Assembly (NCBI RefSeq): GCF_020614395.1
Contig: NZ_CP085324.1
Coordinates: forward strand, 997,564-1,061,563
DNA from: Salarchaeum japonicum
GTDB taxonomy: Archaea; Halobacteriota; Halobacteria; Halobacteriales; Halobacteriaceae
Length of the DNA stretch: 64,000 nt
Reading direction: 5' to 3'
Made by a program: the position numbers and the translations under genes
Notes under the pieces: model-generated
The model's database searches: none
Told to the model about the DNA's origin: nothing
What the model saw: only the letters and a program-made list of their open reading frames with translations
Shown here: positions 41,351 to 49,319 of the stretch, one piece after another
Layout of the letters: each line of letters starts with the position of its first letter
Numbering within the stretch: the stretch's first letter is position 1

Positions 41351-41959
41351 ATGCCCGACCAGCGCGACCGCGGCGTCGTCCTCGCCGGCGGCGACAGCAC
41401 GCGGTTCGGCGACGCCGACAAGGCCCTCGCGGCCGTGGCGGGGACGCCGATGGTGCGCCGCGTCTTCGACGCGCTCGCGGACGCCACCGGCACGCCGCCC
41501 GCCGTCGCCGCCGGCTCCAGCCCCCCCGACGCGTACCGCCGCGTCCTCCCCGACGGCGTGCGGTTCGTTCCGGACGACGACGACTACGCCGGCCCGCTCG
41601 CCGGCCTCGCCGCGGCCGCGGCCGGACTCGACGCCGACTGGCTGTTCGCCGCCGCCACCGACCTCCCCCGGCTCGACGCGCCCGCCGTGCGGTGGCTCGC
41701 GGCCGAACGCACCCCGGACTGCGACGCGGTCGTGCCGGTCGCCCCGGACGGCGTCCAACAGCCGCTCTGCGCGTGGTACCGCCGCAGGGCCGTTCTCGAC
41801 GCGCTCACGAACGTGGCGGGGACGGCGGGACCGCGCGCCCTCCTCGACCGCCTCGCCGTCCGCCGCGTCACCCAGGCCGACGCGCCGCCGGCGGTGTCGC
41901 TCGCGGACGCGCTCACGAACGTCAACACCCGCGACGAGTTCGGCTCCCTCGACCCCTGA
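41351..41959 (+). CDS. mobA: Molybdenum cofactor guanylyltransferase (MobA)
   Basis: A 202-residue nucleotidyltransferase with the L-A-G-G-D-S-T-R-F-G-D-x-D-K-A-L signature near residues 11-26 and the A-T-D-L-P strand near 103. MobA joins GMP to molybdopterin to make the bis-MGD cofactor that FdhA-type enzymes need, so its place next to the fdh operon makes sense. The start is the ATG at 41351; an out-of-frame ATG lies 7 bp before. It is transcribed away from the fdh operon. Confidence 0.9.
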   Translation: MPDQRDRGVVLAGGDSTRFGDADKALAAVAGTPMVRRVFDALADATGTPPAVAAGSSPPDAYRRVLPDGVRFVPDDDDYAGPLAGLAAAAAGLDADWLFAAATDLPRLDAPAVRWLAAERTPDCDAVVPVAPDGVQQPLCAWYRRRAVLDALTNVAGTAGPRALLDRLAVRRVTQADAPPAVSLADALTNVNTRDEFGSLDP

Positions 41960-41988
41960 CCGCGCCGCGCGCCGCGCGCCGCGCGCCT
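41960..41988. repeat. Tandem CCGCGCG repeat
   Basis: Three perfect copies of CCGCGCG (41965-41985) flanked by partial copies, immediately after the mobA stop. The alternating purine-pyrimidine GC tract could slip or adopt a non-B structure. It may also serve as a barrier between mobA and the transporter promoter. Confidence 0.5.
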
Positions 41989-42064
41989 CGTCTTGGTAAC
42001 AGTCGTAATCCCACGGTACGGATTCCCTACCCGCGGAAGCCGGTAGTTACGGTTGGTTAGCGAA

Positions 42065-42072
42065 TTTTTATA
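42065..42072 (+). promoter_or_regulatory. TATA box of OxlT-like transporter
   Basis: TTTTTATA ends 27 bp before the ATG at 42099, which supports that start (leaderless) over an in-frame GTG at 42078. Confidence 0.6.
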
Positions 42073-42098
42073 CTCCTGTGAGTCCCCGGGCTAAGGTG

Positions 42099-43400
42099 AT
42101 GTCCACAGTCAGCGCAGACAAGAACAGGTGGCTCATCGCGCTCTCGGCGGTCGCGATCCACCTCTCCATCGGTAGCATTTACGCGTACAGCATCTACCAA
42201 AACCCGCTCCAGGAGAGCCAGGGCTGGTCGAGTACTGACGTCACGCTCGCGTTCTCCATCGCCATCTTCGTCCTCGGCTTCACGGCCGCGTTCCTCGGGA
42301 AGTACGTCGAGAAGTACGGCCCCCGGAAATCCGGGCTGGCCGCCGCCGTCCTGTACGGCCTCGGCATGATCGGCTCCGGGCTCAGCGTACAGATCGGGAG
42401 CCTGCCGCTGTTCCTCGCCGCGTTCGGCGTCGTCGGCGGCATGGGTCTCGGTCTCGGCTACATCACTCCCATCGGCACGCTCGTCGAGTGGTTCCCGGAC
42501 CGCCGCGGCATGGCGACCGGCCTCGCCGTCATGGGCTTCGGGGCGGGCGCGCTCGTCACCAGCCCGCTCGGCAACGAACTGATGCTCAGCTTCAGCACGG
42601 GAGCCGCGGAGTACACGCCCGGCGGCATCGCAACGACCTTCTACGCGCTCGGCGCGCTCTACTTCGTCCTGATGGCGGCTGGCGCGAGCTACCTCAAGAA
42701 ACCGCCCGAGGACTGGCTCCCCGAGTCGATGCACGACATCGAGGACGCCCAGGAGCAGGCGTCCGGCGCGCTCCCCGGCCTCGACATCCTCAGCGCCGCG
42801 GAAGCCCGCGGAACCCCGCGCTTCTTCCTCATCTGGGGCATCGTCTTCATCAACATCACCGCCGGTATCATGCTGCTCGCGTTCGCGTCCCCGATGCTCC
42901 AGGAGATCGGCGGCGCAACCGCTACCACCGCAGCGTTCATCACGGGCTACATCGGCATCTTCAACGGCGGCGGCCGCATCTTCTGGTCGACGCTCTCCGA
43001 CTACATCGGTCGGACGACGACCTACGCGGCGTTCATGGTCATCCAGATCGTCGCGTTCTTCGTGATGGTGCAGATCACGGGCGTCTGGGCGCTCGCCGCG
43101 CTGTTGTTCCTCATCATCACGTGCTACGGCGGCGGGTTCGCGTGCCTGCCGGCGTACCTCAGCGACCTGTTCGGCACGAAGGACGTGTCCGCGATTCACG
43201 GCTACGCGCTGACCGCGTGGGCTATCGCGGGCGTCGTCGGCCCACAGCTCGCGTCCTACGTCGTCGAAACCACCGGTAACTACACGAACGCGCTCTACGT
43301 GGTCAACGGCCTGCTCGTCGTCGGCCTCGTCCTCGTCGTCGTCCTCTGGCGGCGCCTCCAGCGCTTCGAGGAAGCGAGCGCGTCCCCCGCGTCGGCCTAA
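42099..43400 (+). CDS. MFS transporter, OxlT (oxalate:formate antiporter) family
   Basis: A 433-residue protein with about twelve helices and the OxlT-family marks: an N-terminal W-L-I-A-L-S-A-V-A-I-H-L-x-I-G-S-I-Y-A-Y-S-I-Y helix, G-K-Y-V-E-K-Y-G-P-R in the 2-3 loop, and G-L-G-Y-I-T-P-I near 118 with W-F-P-D-R-R-G-M-A-T-G after it. A cytoplasmic loop with basic and acidic residues joins the halves. The family moves carboxylates such as oxalate and formate. Its position beside fdh and mobA makes a formate or dicarboxylate substrate reasonable, but the family is broad. Confidence 0.85.
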   Translation: MSTVSADKNRWLIALSAVAIHLSIGSIYAYSIYQNPLQESQGWSSTDVTLAFSIAIFVLGFTAAFLGKYVEKYGPRKSGLAAAVLYGLGMIGSGLSVQIGSLPLFLAAFGVVGGMGLGLGYITPIGTLVEWFPDRRGMATGLAVMGFGAGALVTSPLGNELMLSFSTGAAEYTPGGIATTFYALGALYFVLMAAGASYLKKPPEDWLPESMHDIEDAQEQASGALPGLDILSAAEARGTPRFFLIWGIVFINITAGIMLLAFASPMLQEIGGATATTAAFITGYIGIFNGGGRIFWSTLSDYIGRTTTYAAFMVIQIVAFFVMVQITGVWALAALLFLIITCYGGGFACLPAYLSDLFGTKDVSAIHGYALTAWAIAGVVGPQLASYVVETTGNYTNALYVVNGLLVVGLVLVVVLWRRLQRFEEASASPASA

Positions 43401-43435
43401 CGCCGCACTCGCGGATTCCGCGGTTCCGTTTTCTC

Positions 43436-44605
43436 TTATCGAACGCGTCGCGTCGGCCCGACCCTGGACAGCGATTCCGCCGCGCGCGAGAGGTCGGTCG
43501 CGTCCACGAACGGGTAGACGCCGTCCACGAACGAGAGCGCGGCGCGCATCCCGGGCGCGTTCGGCGACCACTGCTCGTCCGCGGCGAGCGGGTTCAGCCA
43601 GAGCAGGAGGCCGGCGCGCCGCGACAGCCACGCGAGTTCGCGCTCCAGGCCGGTGACGCCGCCGCGTTCCAGGCCGTCGCTCACCACGACGACGACGCGG
43701 TCGCGGCCGACGGCGCTCGCGTGGGCCGTGCGGAGCGACCGGAGCGCGTCCGTGAGTCGGGTGCCGCCGCTCCACTCCGCGTTCTCGTCGGTGAGCGCCG
43801 CGACGGCGTCCTCCGTCGTTTGCGCGTCGAACGCGTCCGAGACCTCGCGCAGGCTGGTGTCGAAGAAGAACACGCGCAGTCGGTTCCACGCCCGGCGGAG
43901 CGCGTGCAGGACGGAGAGCAGGGCGTCCCGGTCGAGCGCGTCGAGCACGGACTCGCTCACGTCCACGAGCGCGACCCCGCGAACCCGGGCGGACTCCCGG
44001 GAGCGCGTGGGTCGTTCCATCGGGACGCCGCCGTACCGCACGCTCTCCCGGAGCGCGCGCCGCACGTCCGGCGTCTCCTCCCCGGTCGTCCACCGCCGCC
44101 CCGGGAGCGCCGCGAGCGCGTCCGTGAACGCCGCGACCGCCTCCCGGGAGTCCGGCGGAGCGGCGTCGAGCGACACCGGCCGACTGCCCGCGTCCGCCGT
44201 GTACGCGTCGCCCCGGCCGCCCCGGCCGGCGTCCTCGCCCCCCGACCCGTCCCCGAACCCGCTCCCGCCGCCGTCCTCGTCGGGGGTCGCGGCCGCGTCG
44301 TCCCCGCGCCGCCCGACGAGCGGGTTGTCCTCGTCGCTCCCGTCGCTCCGCGGGTAGTCGGCGTTCTCGCCGCGAACGCGCGCCCAGAACGTGTCGAACA
44401 GGCGGTCGAACGCCTCGCCGTCGCCCGGACGCGTGCAGAGCGCGGCCCGGAGCGCCGCCCGGACGCGCCCCGCATCGCGAGCGTCGAGCGCCGCCACCGC
44501 TCGCGCCGCGGACTGCGCGCCGTCACCCGGCACCGCAACCCCGGCCTCGCGGAGGTGCGCGACGAACGCGACGAGTTCGCGGCGGACGTGGGCGTCGAGC
44601 GTCAC
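43436..44605 (-). CDS. CoxE-like von Willebrand factor A domain protein
   Basis: A 389-residue protein. An N-terminal helical part (1-85) is followed by a Gly/Asp-rich, probably disordered linker (about 90-140) and a C-terminal VWA domain with the MIDAS sequence D215-V-S-E-S and later V-V-V-V-S-D-G-L-E-R. It starts with GTG at 44605, one base after the MoxR gene's stop. CoxE and its MoxR partner CoxD are needed to mature the active site of CO dehydrogenase and related Mo hydroxylases. None is encoded here, so the client is unknown. Confidence 0.83.
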   Translation of the reverse strand: MTLDAHVRRELVAFVAHLREAGVAVPGDGAQSAARAVAALDARDAGRVRAALRAALCTRPGDGEAFDRLFDTFWARVRGENADYPRSDGSDEDNPLVGRRGDDAAATPDEDGGGSGFGDGSGGEDAGRGGRGDAYTADAGSRPVSLDAAPPDSREAVAAFTDALAALPGRRWTTGEETPDVRRALRESVRYGGVPMERPTRSRESARVRGVALVDVSESVLDALDRDALLSVLHALRRAWNRLRVFFFDTSLREVSDAFDAQTTEDAVAALTDENAEWSGGTRLTDALRSLRTAHASAVGRDRVVVVVSDGLERGGVTGLERELAWLSRRAGLLLWLNPLAADEQWSPNAPGMRAALSFVDGVYPFVDATDLSRAAESLSRVGPTRRVR

Positions 44606-44606
44606 G

Positions 44607-45485
44607 CTACGCCCCCGTGTTCACGCCCGCGGCGGCGAGCACGTCCCGGAGCGCGTCGTCGTCGAACCGCTCCACGTCGTCCGCGTCCTTGAGCACGCAG
44701 GACAGCGTCTCCCGCACGGACTCGGCGGTGACCGTGTCGCGGCCGAGCACGGAGAACGCCTCCGCCCACTCCAGGGTCTCCGCGACGCCCGGGGGCTTGC
44801 GGAGCGGGCGCTCCCGGAGTTCCTGCACGACCCCGCAGAGGTCGGCCGCGACCCCGGAATCGAGTTCGGGAACCTTGCGCTCCAGAATCTCGCGCTGGCG
44901 GGCCGCCGACGGCGGTTCGAGGTTCAGGTAGAGACACCGCCGCTTCAGCGCGTCGCTCACCTCCCGCGTCCGGTTCGACGTGAGCACGACGACTGGCGGC
45001 GTGTCCGCCTGAACCGTGCCGAGTTCGGGAATCGACACCTGGAAGTCGCTCAGCACTTCGAGCAGGAGCGCCTCGAACGCCTCGTCCGCCCGGTCTACCT
45101 CGTCCACGAGCAGGACGGGCGGGCGGTCGCCGTCGCTCCGGAGCGCCCGGAGGAGCGGGCGTTCGAGCAGGTACTCCTCCTCGAACACCGACTCCGCGCC
45201 CGTCTGCGCGTCGAGGAGTTGTTTCGTGTAGTTCCACTCGTAGAGCGCCTCCTCGGCCGCGAGGCCCTCGTAGCACTGGAGGCGCACGAGGTCGGTGTCG
45301 AACCCGCGCGCGAGCACCTTCGCGAGTTCGGTCTTCCCCGCGCCCGGTTCGCCCTCGACTAACAGCGGCTTCCCGAGTCGGAGCGCGAGCAACGCCGTCG
45401 TCACCACGTCGTCGCCCGCGACGTACCGCTCGCGCTCGAACACCGACCGGAGGTCCGATTCCGACACCTCCGAGAGGTCGTCCAT
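44607..45485 (-). CDS. MoxR-family ATPase, CoxD-like partner of VWA protein
   Basis: A 292-residue AAA+ ATPase. Walker A is G-E-P-G-A-G-K-T (45-52), Walker B ends in D128-E129, followed by V-D-R-A-D-E-A-F-E. The sensor region reads V-L-T-S-N-R-T-R-E. It differs from the MoxR protein at 5376 in the sensor and lid segments, and its partner is the downstream VWA protein. Such pairs work as metal-insertion or remodelling chaperones. Start: ATG 45483-45485, 38 bp after the modE stop. Confidence 0.88.
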   Translation of the reverse strand: MDDLSEVSESDLRSVFERERYVAGDDVVTTALLALRLGKPLLVEGEPGAGKTELAKVLARGFDTDLVRLQCYEGLAAEEALYEWNYTKQLLDAQTGAESVFEEEYLLERPLLRALRSDGDRPPVLLVDEVDRADEAFEALLLEVLSDFQVSIPELGTVQADTPPVVVLTSNRTREVSDALKRRCLYLNLEPPSAARQREILERKVPELDSGVAADLCGVVQELRERPLRKPPGVAETLEWAEAFSVLGRDTVTAESVRETLSCVLKDADDVERFDDDALRDVLAAAGVNTGA

Positions 45486-45523
45486 ACCCACGATTACGCT
45501 CCGAGGCCTAAAGACTCGCCGGG

Positions 45524-46204
45524 CTACCGCCGGGTCGCGCGCGTCGCCGTCGCCTTGAACGACGCGACGACCGAACGCCCCGCGCGCAGGTCGAGGCGCT
45601 CCCGGCTCTCCTCGGTCACGAGCGCGAACACGGGCGTCCCGGTTCCGACGGCCACGGCGACGAGCGAGACGGCCTCGCCGCGGTCGATGCTCGCAATCGT
45701 TCCCTCGAATCGGTTCCGGGCGCTGGTCGCGTCCGCGTCCGGGGCGTCCGCGGGGTCGTGGAGCGTCACGGCGTCCGCGCGCAAGCATACCTGTACCGCG
45801 TCCGCGTCCGGCGGGACGAGCGCGCGCACCCGGCCCGCCGCCGTCTCGACCGTGCCGAGTTCGCCGTCGCGGGCCTCTACTGTCCCGTCGAGCACGGCCT
45901 CGGCGGTGTCGGCTATCGAGGCGTAGCCGGCGCGGAGGCGGTCGAAGCGCGCGAGCGTCTTCCGGGCGTTCTCCGTGAGTCGGCTCCCGCCGCCGCCGGA
46001 GCCGCCGCGCTGGCGCTCCACGAGCGGGCCGAACGCCGCTTCGAGGTCGGTGATGCGGGCGTGCGACCGCGAGTACGACCGCCCCAGTTCGTCCGCGGCG
46101 GCGTGAATCGACGCCGTCTCGTCCACCGTTTCGAGGAGGCGGGCGTCGCGCTCGGTTAACGTCACGCCGTCCGCCCGGAGTCGGGCGTCGAAGTCCGCGT
46201 CCAT
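45524..46204 (-). CDS. modE: ModE-type molybdate-responsive regulator
   Basis: A 226-residue protein. Residues 15-90 are a ModE winged-helix domain (L-L-x-T-V-D-E-T-A-S-I-H-A-A-A-D-E-L-G-R-S-Y-S, then a Gly/Ser-rich wing and R-L-T-E-N-A-R). Residues 100-225 hold a duplicated Mop/TOBE part (S-A-R-N-R-F-E-G-T-I and G-R-S-V-V-A-S-F-K-A-T) that binds molybdate or tungstate. It lies head to head with wtpA with only 64 bp between, the usual setting for a ModE operator, and would repress or activate uptake according to metal. Confidence 0.9.
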   Translation of the reverse strand: MDADFDARLRADGVTLTERDARLLETVDETASIHAAADELGRSYSRSHARITDLEAAFGPLVERQRGGSGGGGSRLTENARKTLARFDRLRAGYASIADTAEAVLDGTVEARDGELGTVETAAGRVRALVPPDADAVQVCLRADAVTLHDPADAPDADATSARNRFEGTIASIDRGEAVSLVAVAVGTGTPVFALVTEESRERLDLRAGRSVVASFKATATRATRR

Positions 46205-46251
46205 ACGCCAGTGTTCGTCCCCGCGAGCAAAACGGTTATGCCGCACTCGAC

Positions 46252-46264
46252 ACAACCGCGTTGT
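46252..46264. promoter_or_regulatory. Candidate ModE operator
   Basis: ACAAC-CGC-GTTGT, 5-bp arms around 3 bp, ends five bases before the ATG of wtpA and lies in the 64-bp gap between modE and wtpA. It is a reasonable operator for a dimeric regulator, though it does not match the E. coli ModE consensus. Confidence 0.35.
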
Positions 46265-46268
46265 ATCC

Positions 46269-47276
46269 ATGGGAGAACAACGGTCGCGGCGCGCCGTCCT
46301 CGCCGGGGCGGGGGCGTCCGCCGCGTACGCGCTCGCCGGCTGTCTCTCCGCCGCGGGCGACACGGGCGACGAGACCGACCTGACGGTGTTCCACGCGGGT
46401 AGCCTCTCCCCGCCGTTCGCCGCCGCCGAGGACGGCTTTGAGGCGGAGACCGGCGCGCGCGTCGTCCGCGAACCGAAGGGGTCGGTCGCGTCCACGAAGA
46501 AGGTGACGCGGCTCGGCCGGCGCGCCGACGCCCTCGGCGTCTCCGACTTCCGCCTGCTCCGCGACCGCCTCCTCCCCGACGACGGCGACTGGTACGGCAT
46601 CTTCGCCACGAACGCGATGGCCATCCAGTACACGCCCGACTCCACCGGTGCGGACGAGATCTCGCGGGAGAACTGGTGGGAGGTACTCTCGCGGGACGAC
46701 GTGACCGTCGCGCACTCCGACCCCGCCGTCGACCCCGGCGGCTACCGCGCCGTCATGAGCATCCGCCTCGGCGCGATACCGTTCCGCGGGAGCGCGCTCT
46801 ACGACGCGGCCACCCGCGACGCCATCCTCGACAATACCGTCGTTCCGACGGGCACCGAGGCGAAACTCACCGCGCCGCTCCGCAGCGGGAAGTACGACTA
46901 CGTCGTCTACTACCGGTCGCTCGCGTCCACCGCCGACCTCCCCTGGATAGCGCTCCAGCCGCAGGTCGCGCTCTCCCGGGCGACCGACGAGTACGCCGCG
47001 CACTACGCGAAGGCGACGGTGGATACTGACGCCGGGACGTTCGTCGGCGCGCCCATCGCGTACGGCATGACCGTCCCGTCGGTCGCTCGCTCGCCCGAGC
47101 TGGGCGCGCGCTGGGTCGCGTACTTCGCCACCGACCCCGGCCGGCGCGCGCTCCGTGACGCCGGCCTCGAACCAGTGACGCCGCTCGCCGTCCCCGCCGA
47201 CAGCGCGGACGCCGTCCCCGACCGCGTGCTGGCGCGGGCGAGCGCGACCGACCACCTCGGCCCGCTCTCCCTCTGA
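46269..47276 (+). CDS. wtpA: Molybdate/tungstate-binding lipoprotein (WtpA-like)
   Basis: A 335-residue substrate-binding protein with a Tat lipoprotein signal (S-R-R-A-V-L around residues 6-11, lipobox L-A-G-C25). The mature part has F-H-A-G-S-L-S-P-P-F near residue 42, the WtpA/ModA oxyanion-binding start, S-D-P-A-V-D-P-G-G-Y-R near 155, and Y-D-Y-V-V-Y-Y-R-S-L-A near 218. WtpA proteins bind tungstate and molybdate, often with higher affinity for tungstate. It overlaps wtpB by one base and feeds metal for the molybdopterin enzymes encoded upstream. Confidence 0.92.
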   Translation: MGEQRSRRAVLAGAGASAAYALAGCLSAAGDTGDETDLTVFHAGSLSPPFAAAEDGFEAETGARVVREPKGSVASTKKVTRLGRRADALGVSDFRLLRDRLLPDDGDWYGIFATNAMAIQYTPDSTGADEISRENWWEVLSRDDVTVAHSDPAVDPGGYRAVMSIRLGAIPFRGSALYDAATRDAILDNTVVPTGTEAKLTAPLRSGKYDYVVYYRSLASTADLPWIALQPQVALSRATDEYAAHYAKATVDTDAGTFVGAPIAYGMTVPSVARSPELGARWVAYFATDPGRRALRDAGLEPVTPLAVPADSADAVPDRVLARASATDHLGPLSL

Positions 47277-48220
47277 TGTCCGACCGCCCCGGCGACCGAA
47301 CCGTCCTCCTCGCCGTCCTGACCGTGCAGGTCGTCGCGTTCGCAGTCTCGCTCGCGCTCGGCTACCCGACGCTGTACGCGGTCTTCATGGTCGTCTCCGC
47401 GATAGCGCTCGCGTACGGCGCGAACGCCGGCCTCGCGGGGATGGCGGGCGCGGCACTCGCGGCCGTCCTCCTCGTCGCGCTCGCGTTCCCGCTCGCGCTG
47501 TTCACCGCGCGTCAAGACCCGGAACTCGTCCTCGAAACACTCCGCGACCCCGCCGTCCACCGGATGCTGTACGTCTCGCTGTACGCGCCCCTGCTCGCCG
47601 CCGCGCTCGCCGTCACCACGGGCCTCCCGCTCGCCTACCTCCTCTCCCGCGACCCGCCCGGCGGCGCGCTCCTCCAGAGCGTCGTCGACCTCCCGCTGGT
47701 CGTCCCGCACGCCGTCGCCGGCATCGTCGTCCTGTTCGGGTTCGGCGAGGGCGGCGCGTTCCCCGGCCTCCCCGTGCTCGGAACCGTCACGGGCGCGGTG
47801 CTCGCGATGACGTTCGTCTCCGCGCCGTACGCCGTCAACAGCATCCGGAACGGCTTCGAATCAGTGGACTCCCGGGTCGAGCACGCCGCCCGCGTCCACG
47901 GCGCGAGCGCGTTCGAGACGTTCCGCCGCGTCACCCTCCCGCTCGCCGCCAGGGGCGTCCTCACCGGGGGCGTGCTCGCGTGGGCGCGCTCCGTCAGCGA
48001 GTTCGGTGCGGTCGCCGTCGTCGCGTACACCATCGAGTTCTTCTACCCGCTCGCGGGCGAGAGCGTGCGCTCCTCGCACGCCCCCGTCTTCGTCTTCAAG
48101 ACGTACCTCGCGGGGTCGCTCGACGAGGCGAACGCCGTCGCGTTCGTCCTGCTCGCGGTGAGCATCGGCATCTTCGTCGTCGTCCGCCGCGTCGCGGACG
48201 ACGGGGGGCGAGTGCTGTGA
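47276..48220 (+). CDS. wtpB: Molybdate/tungstate ABC permease (WtpB-like)
   Basis: A 314-residue permease with six to seven helices and the ABC permease EAA loop (E-H-A-A-R-V-H-G-A-S-A-F-E-T-F-R-R-V-T-L-P-L-A) near residue 201-223. The N-terminal 70 residues add two or three extra helices compared with ModB. D-L-P-L-V-V-P-H-A-V-A-G and G-A-V-A-V-V-A-Y-T are family segments. It starts in the wtpA stop and ends in a 4-bp overlap with wtpC. Confidence 0.92.
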   Translation: MSDRPGDRTVLLAVLTVQVVAFAVSLALGYPTLYAVFMVVSAIALAYGANAGLAGMAGAALAAVLLVALAFPLALFTARQDPELVLETLRDPAVHRMLYVSLYAPLLAAALAVTTGLPLAYLLSRDPPGGALLQSVVDLPLVVPHAVAGIVVLFGFGEGGAFPGLPVLGTVTGAVLAMTFVSAPYAVNSIRNGFESVDSRVEHAARVHGASAFETFRRVTLPLAARGVLTGGVLAWARSVSEFGAVAVVAYTIEFFYPLAGESVRSSHAPVFVFKTYLAGSLDEANAVAFVLLAVSIGIFVVVRRVADDGGRVL

Positions 48221-49236
48221 CGCGCGGTCTCGACGCTCGCGTCCGCGCGACGTTCACGACCGAGGGCGCGGAGCCGTTCGACGTGGACGCCGCGCTCTCC
48301 GTCCCCCCGGGCGAGACGCTCGTCGTGCTCGGGCCGAGCGGGAGCGGGAAGTCCCTCCTCCTCGAATCCCTCGCGGGCCTCCACGACGGCGACGGTCACG
48401 TCCGCCTCGACGGCCGCGACGTCACGGACGACCCGCCCGACTCTCGGGGGTTCGGGTTCGTGTTCCAGGACTACGCGCTCTTCTCTCACCGGAGCGTCCG
48501 CGAGAACGTCGCGTTCGGCCAGCGCTACCAGTCGCGGCCGGTCGCGGACGCGGACGACGAGCGGTCGGCGTTTTCGCTCGCCACGACAGCGGACGAGACC
48601 GCGCCCCTCCCGAATCCGGACGCGCTCCTCGCCGCGCTCGGCGTCGCCGACCTCGCGGAGCGGTCGCCGGACACGCTCTCGGGCGGGGAGCGCCAGCGGG
48701 TCGCGCTCGCGCGCGCGCTCGCCGTGCGGCCGGACGCGCTCCTGCTGGACGAACCGCTCTCCGCGCTCGACGAGCCGACGCGGCGCGCGCTCCGCGACGA
48801 CCTCGCCGGCGTGCTGGACGGCGTGACGGCGGTGTACGTGACGCACGACCGGACGACGGCGCGCGCGCTCGCCGACCGGGTCGCCGTGATGGCGGACGGC
48901 CGGATTCGACAGACCGGCACTCCCGCCGAGGTGTTCGAGACCCCGGAAACCCCGCGGGTCGCGCGGTTCGTCGGCGCGAACGTCCTCAACGGAACGCCGT
49001 TCGGGTATGCGGGGGAGCGGGTCGCGGTGCGGCCCGAGCACGTCGAACTCGGCGTCGCCGACGCGAGCGCCCGCGGGACGGTCGAGCGCGTGACGCGGGA
49101 GGACGCGGCGTTCCGCGTGGTTCTCGACCTCGATGGCGAGCGCGTCGCGGCGTTCACGACCGACCCGCCGACGCCGGGCGAGACGGTCGCGCTCGGGGTC
49201 GCAGACGCAGACGTGACGGTGCTCGCGGCGGAGTGA
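48217..49236 (+). CDS. wtpC: Molybdate/tungstate ABC ATPase (WtpC/ModC-like)
   Basis: A 339-residue ATPase. Walker A is G-P-S-G-S-G-K-S near residues 39-46, the signature is L-S-G-G-E-R-Q-R-V-A-L-A, and Walker B L-L-L-D-E-P-L-S follows. The C-terminal ~110 residues form a TOBE/Mop-like metal-sensing domain (G-E-R-V-A-V-R-P-E-H-V-E-L). It starts with GTG at 48217 inside the wtpB stop (GTGA). It powers the WtpAB importer and may be inhibited by bound oxyanion, as known for ModC. Confidence 0.92.
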   Translation: MTRGLDARVRATFTTEGAEPFDVDAALSVPPGETLVVLGPSGSGKSLLLESLAGLHDGDGHVRLDGRDVTDDPPDSRGFGFVFQDYALFSHRSVRENVAFGQRYQSRPVADADDERSAFSLATTADETAPLPNPDALLAALGVADLAERSPDTLSGGERQRVALARALAVRPDALLLDEPLSALDEPTRRALRDDLAGVLDGVTAVYVTHDRTTARALADRVAVMADGRIRQTGTPAEVFETPETPRVARFVGANVLNGTPFGYAGERVAVRPEHVELGVADASARGTVERVTREDAAFRVVLDLDGERVAAFTTDPPTPGETVALGVADADVTVLAAE

Positions 49237-49289
49237 GCGACGCGAGTGTGGGACACCGACCCATACACGTAGTGCATACAACAGAACTG

Positions 49290-49295
49290 TTTAAT
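49290..49295 (+). promoter_or_regulatory. TATA box of nhaC-like gene
   Basis: TTTAAT 25-30 bp before the ATG at 49320. It supports a leaderless start at that ATG over two in-frame GTG codons just upstream. Confidence 0.5.
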
Positions 49296-49319
49296 GCTTC
49301 ACGGTGATACGCGGTGGTG

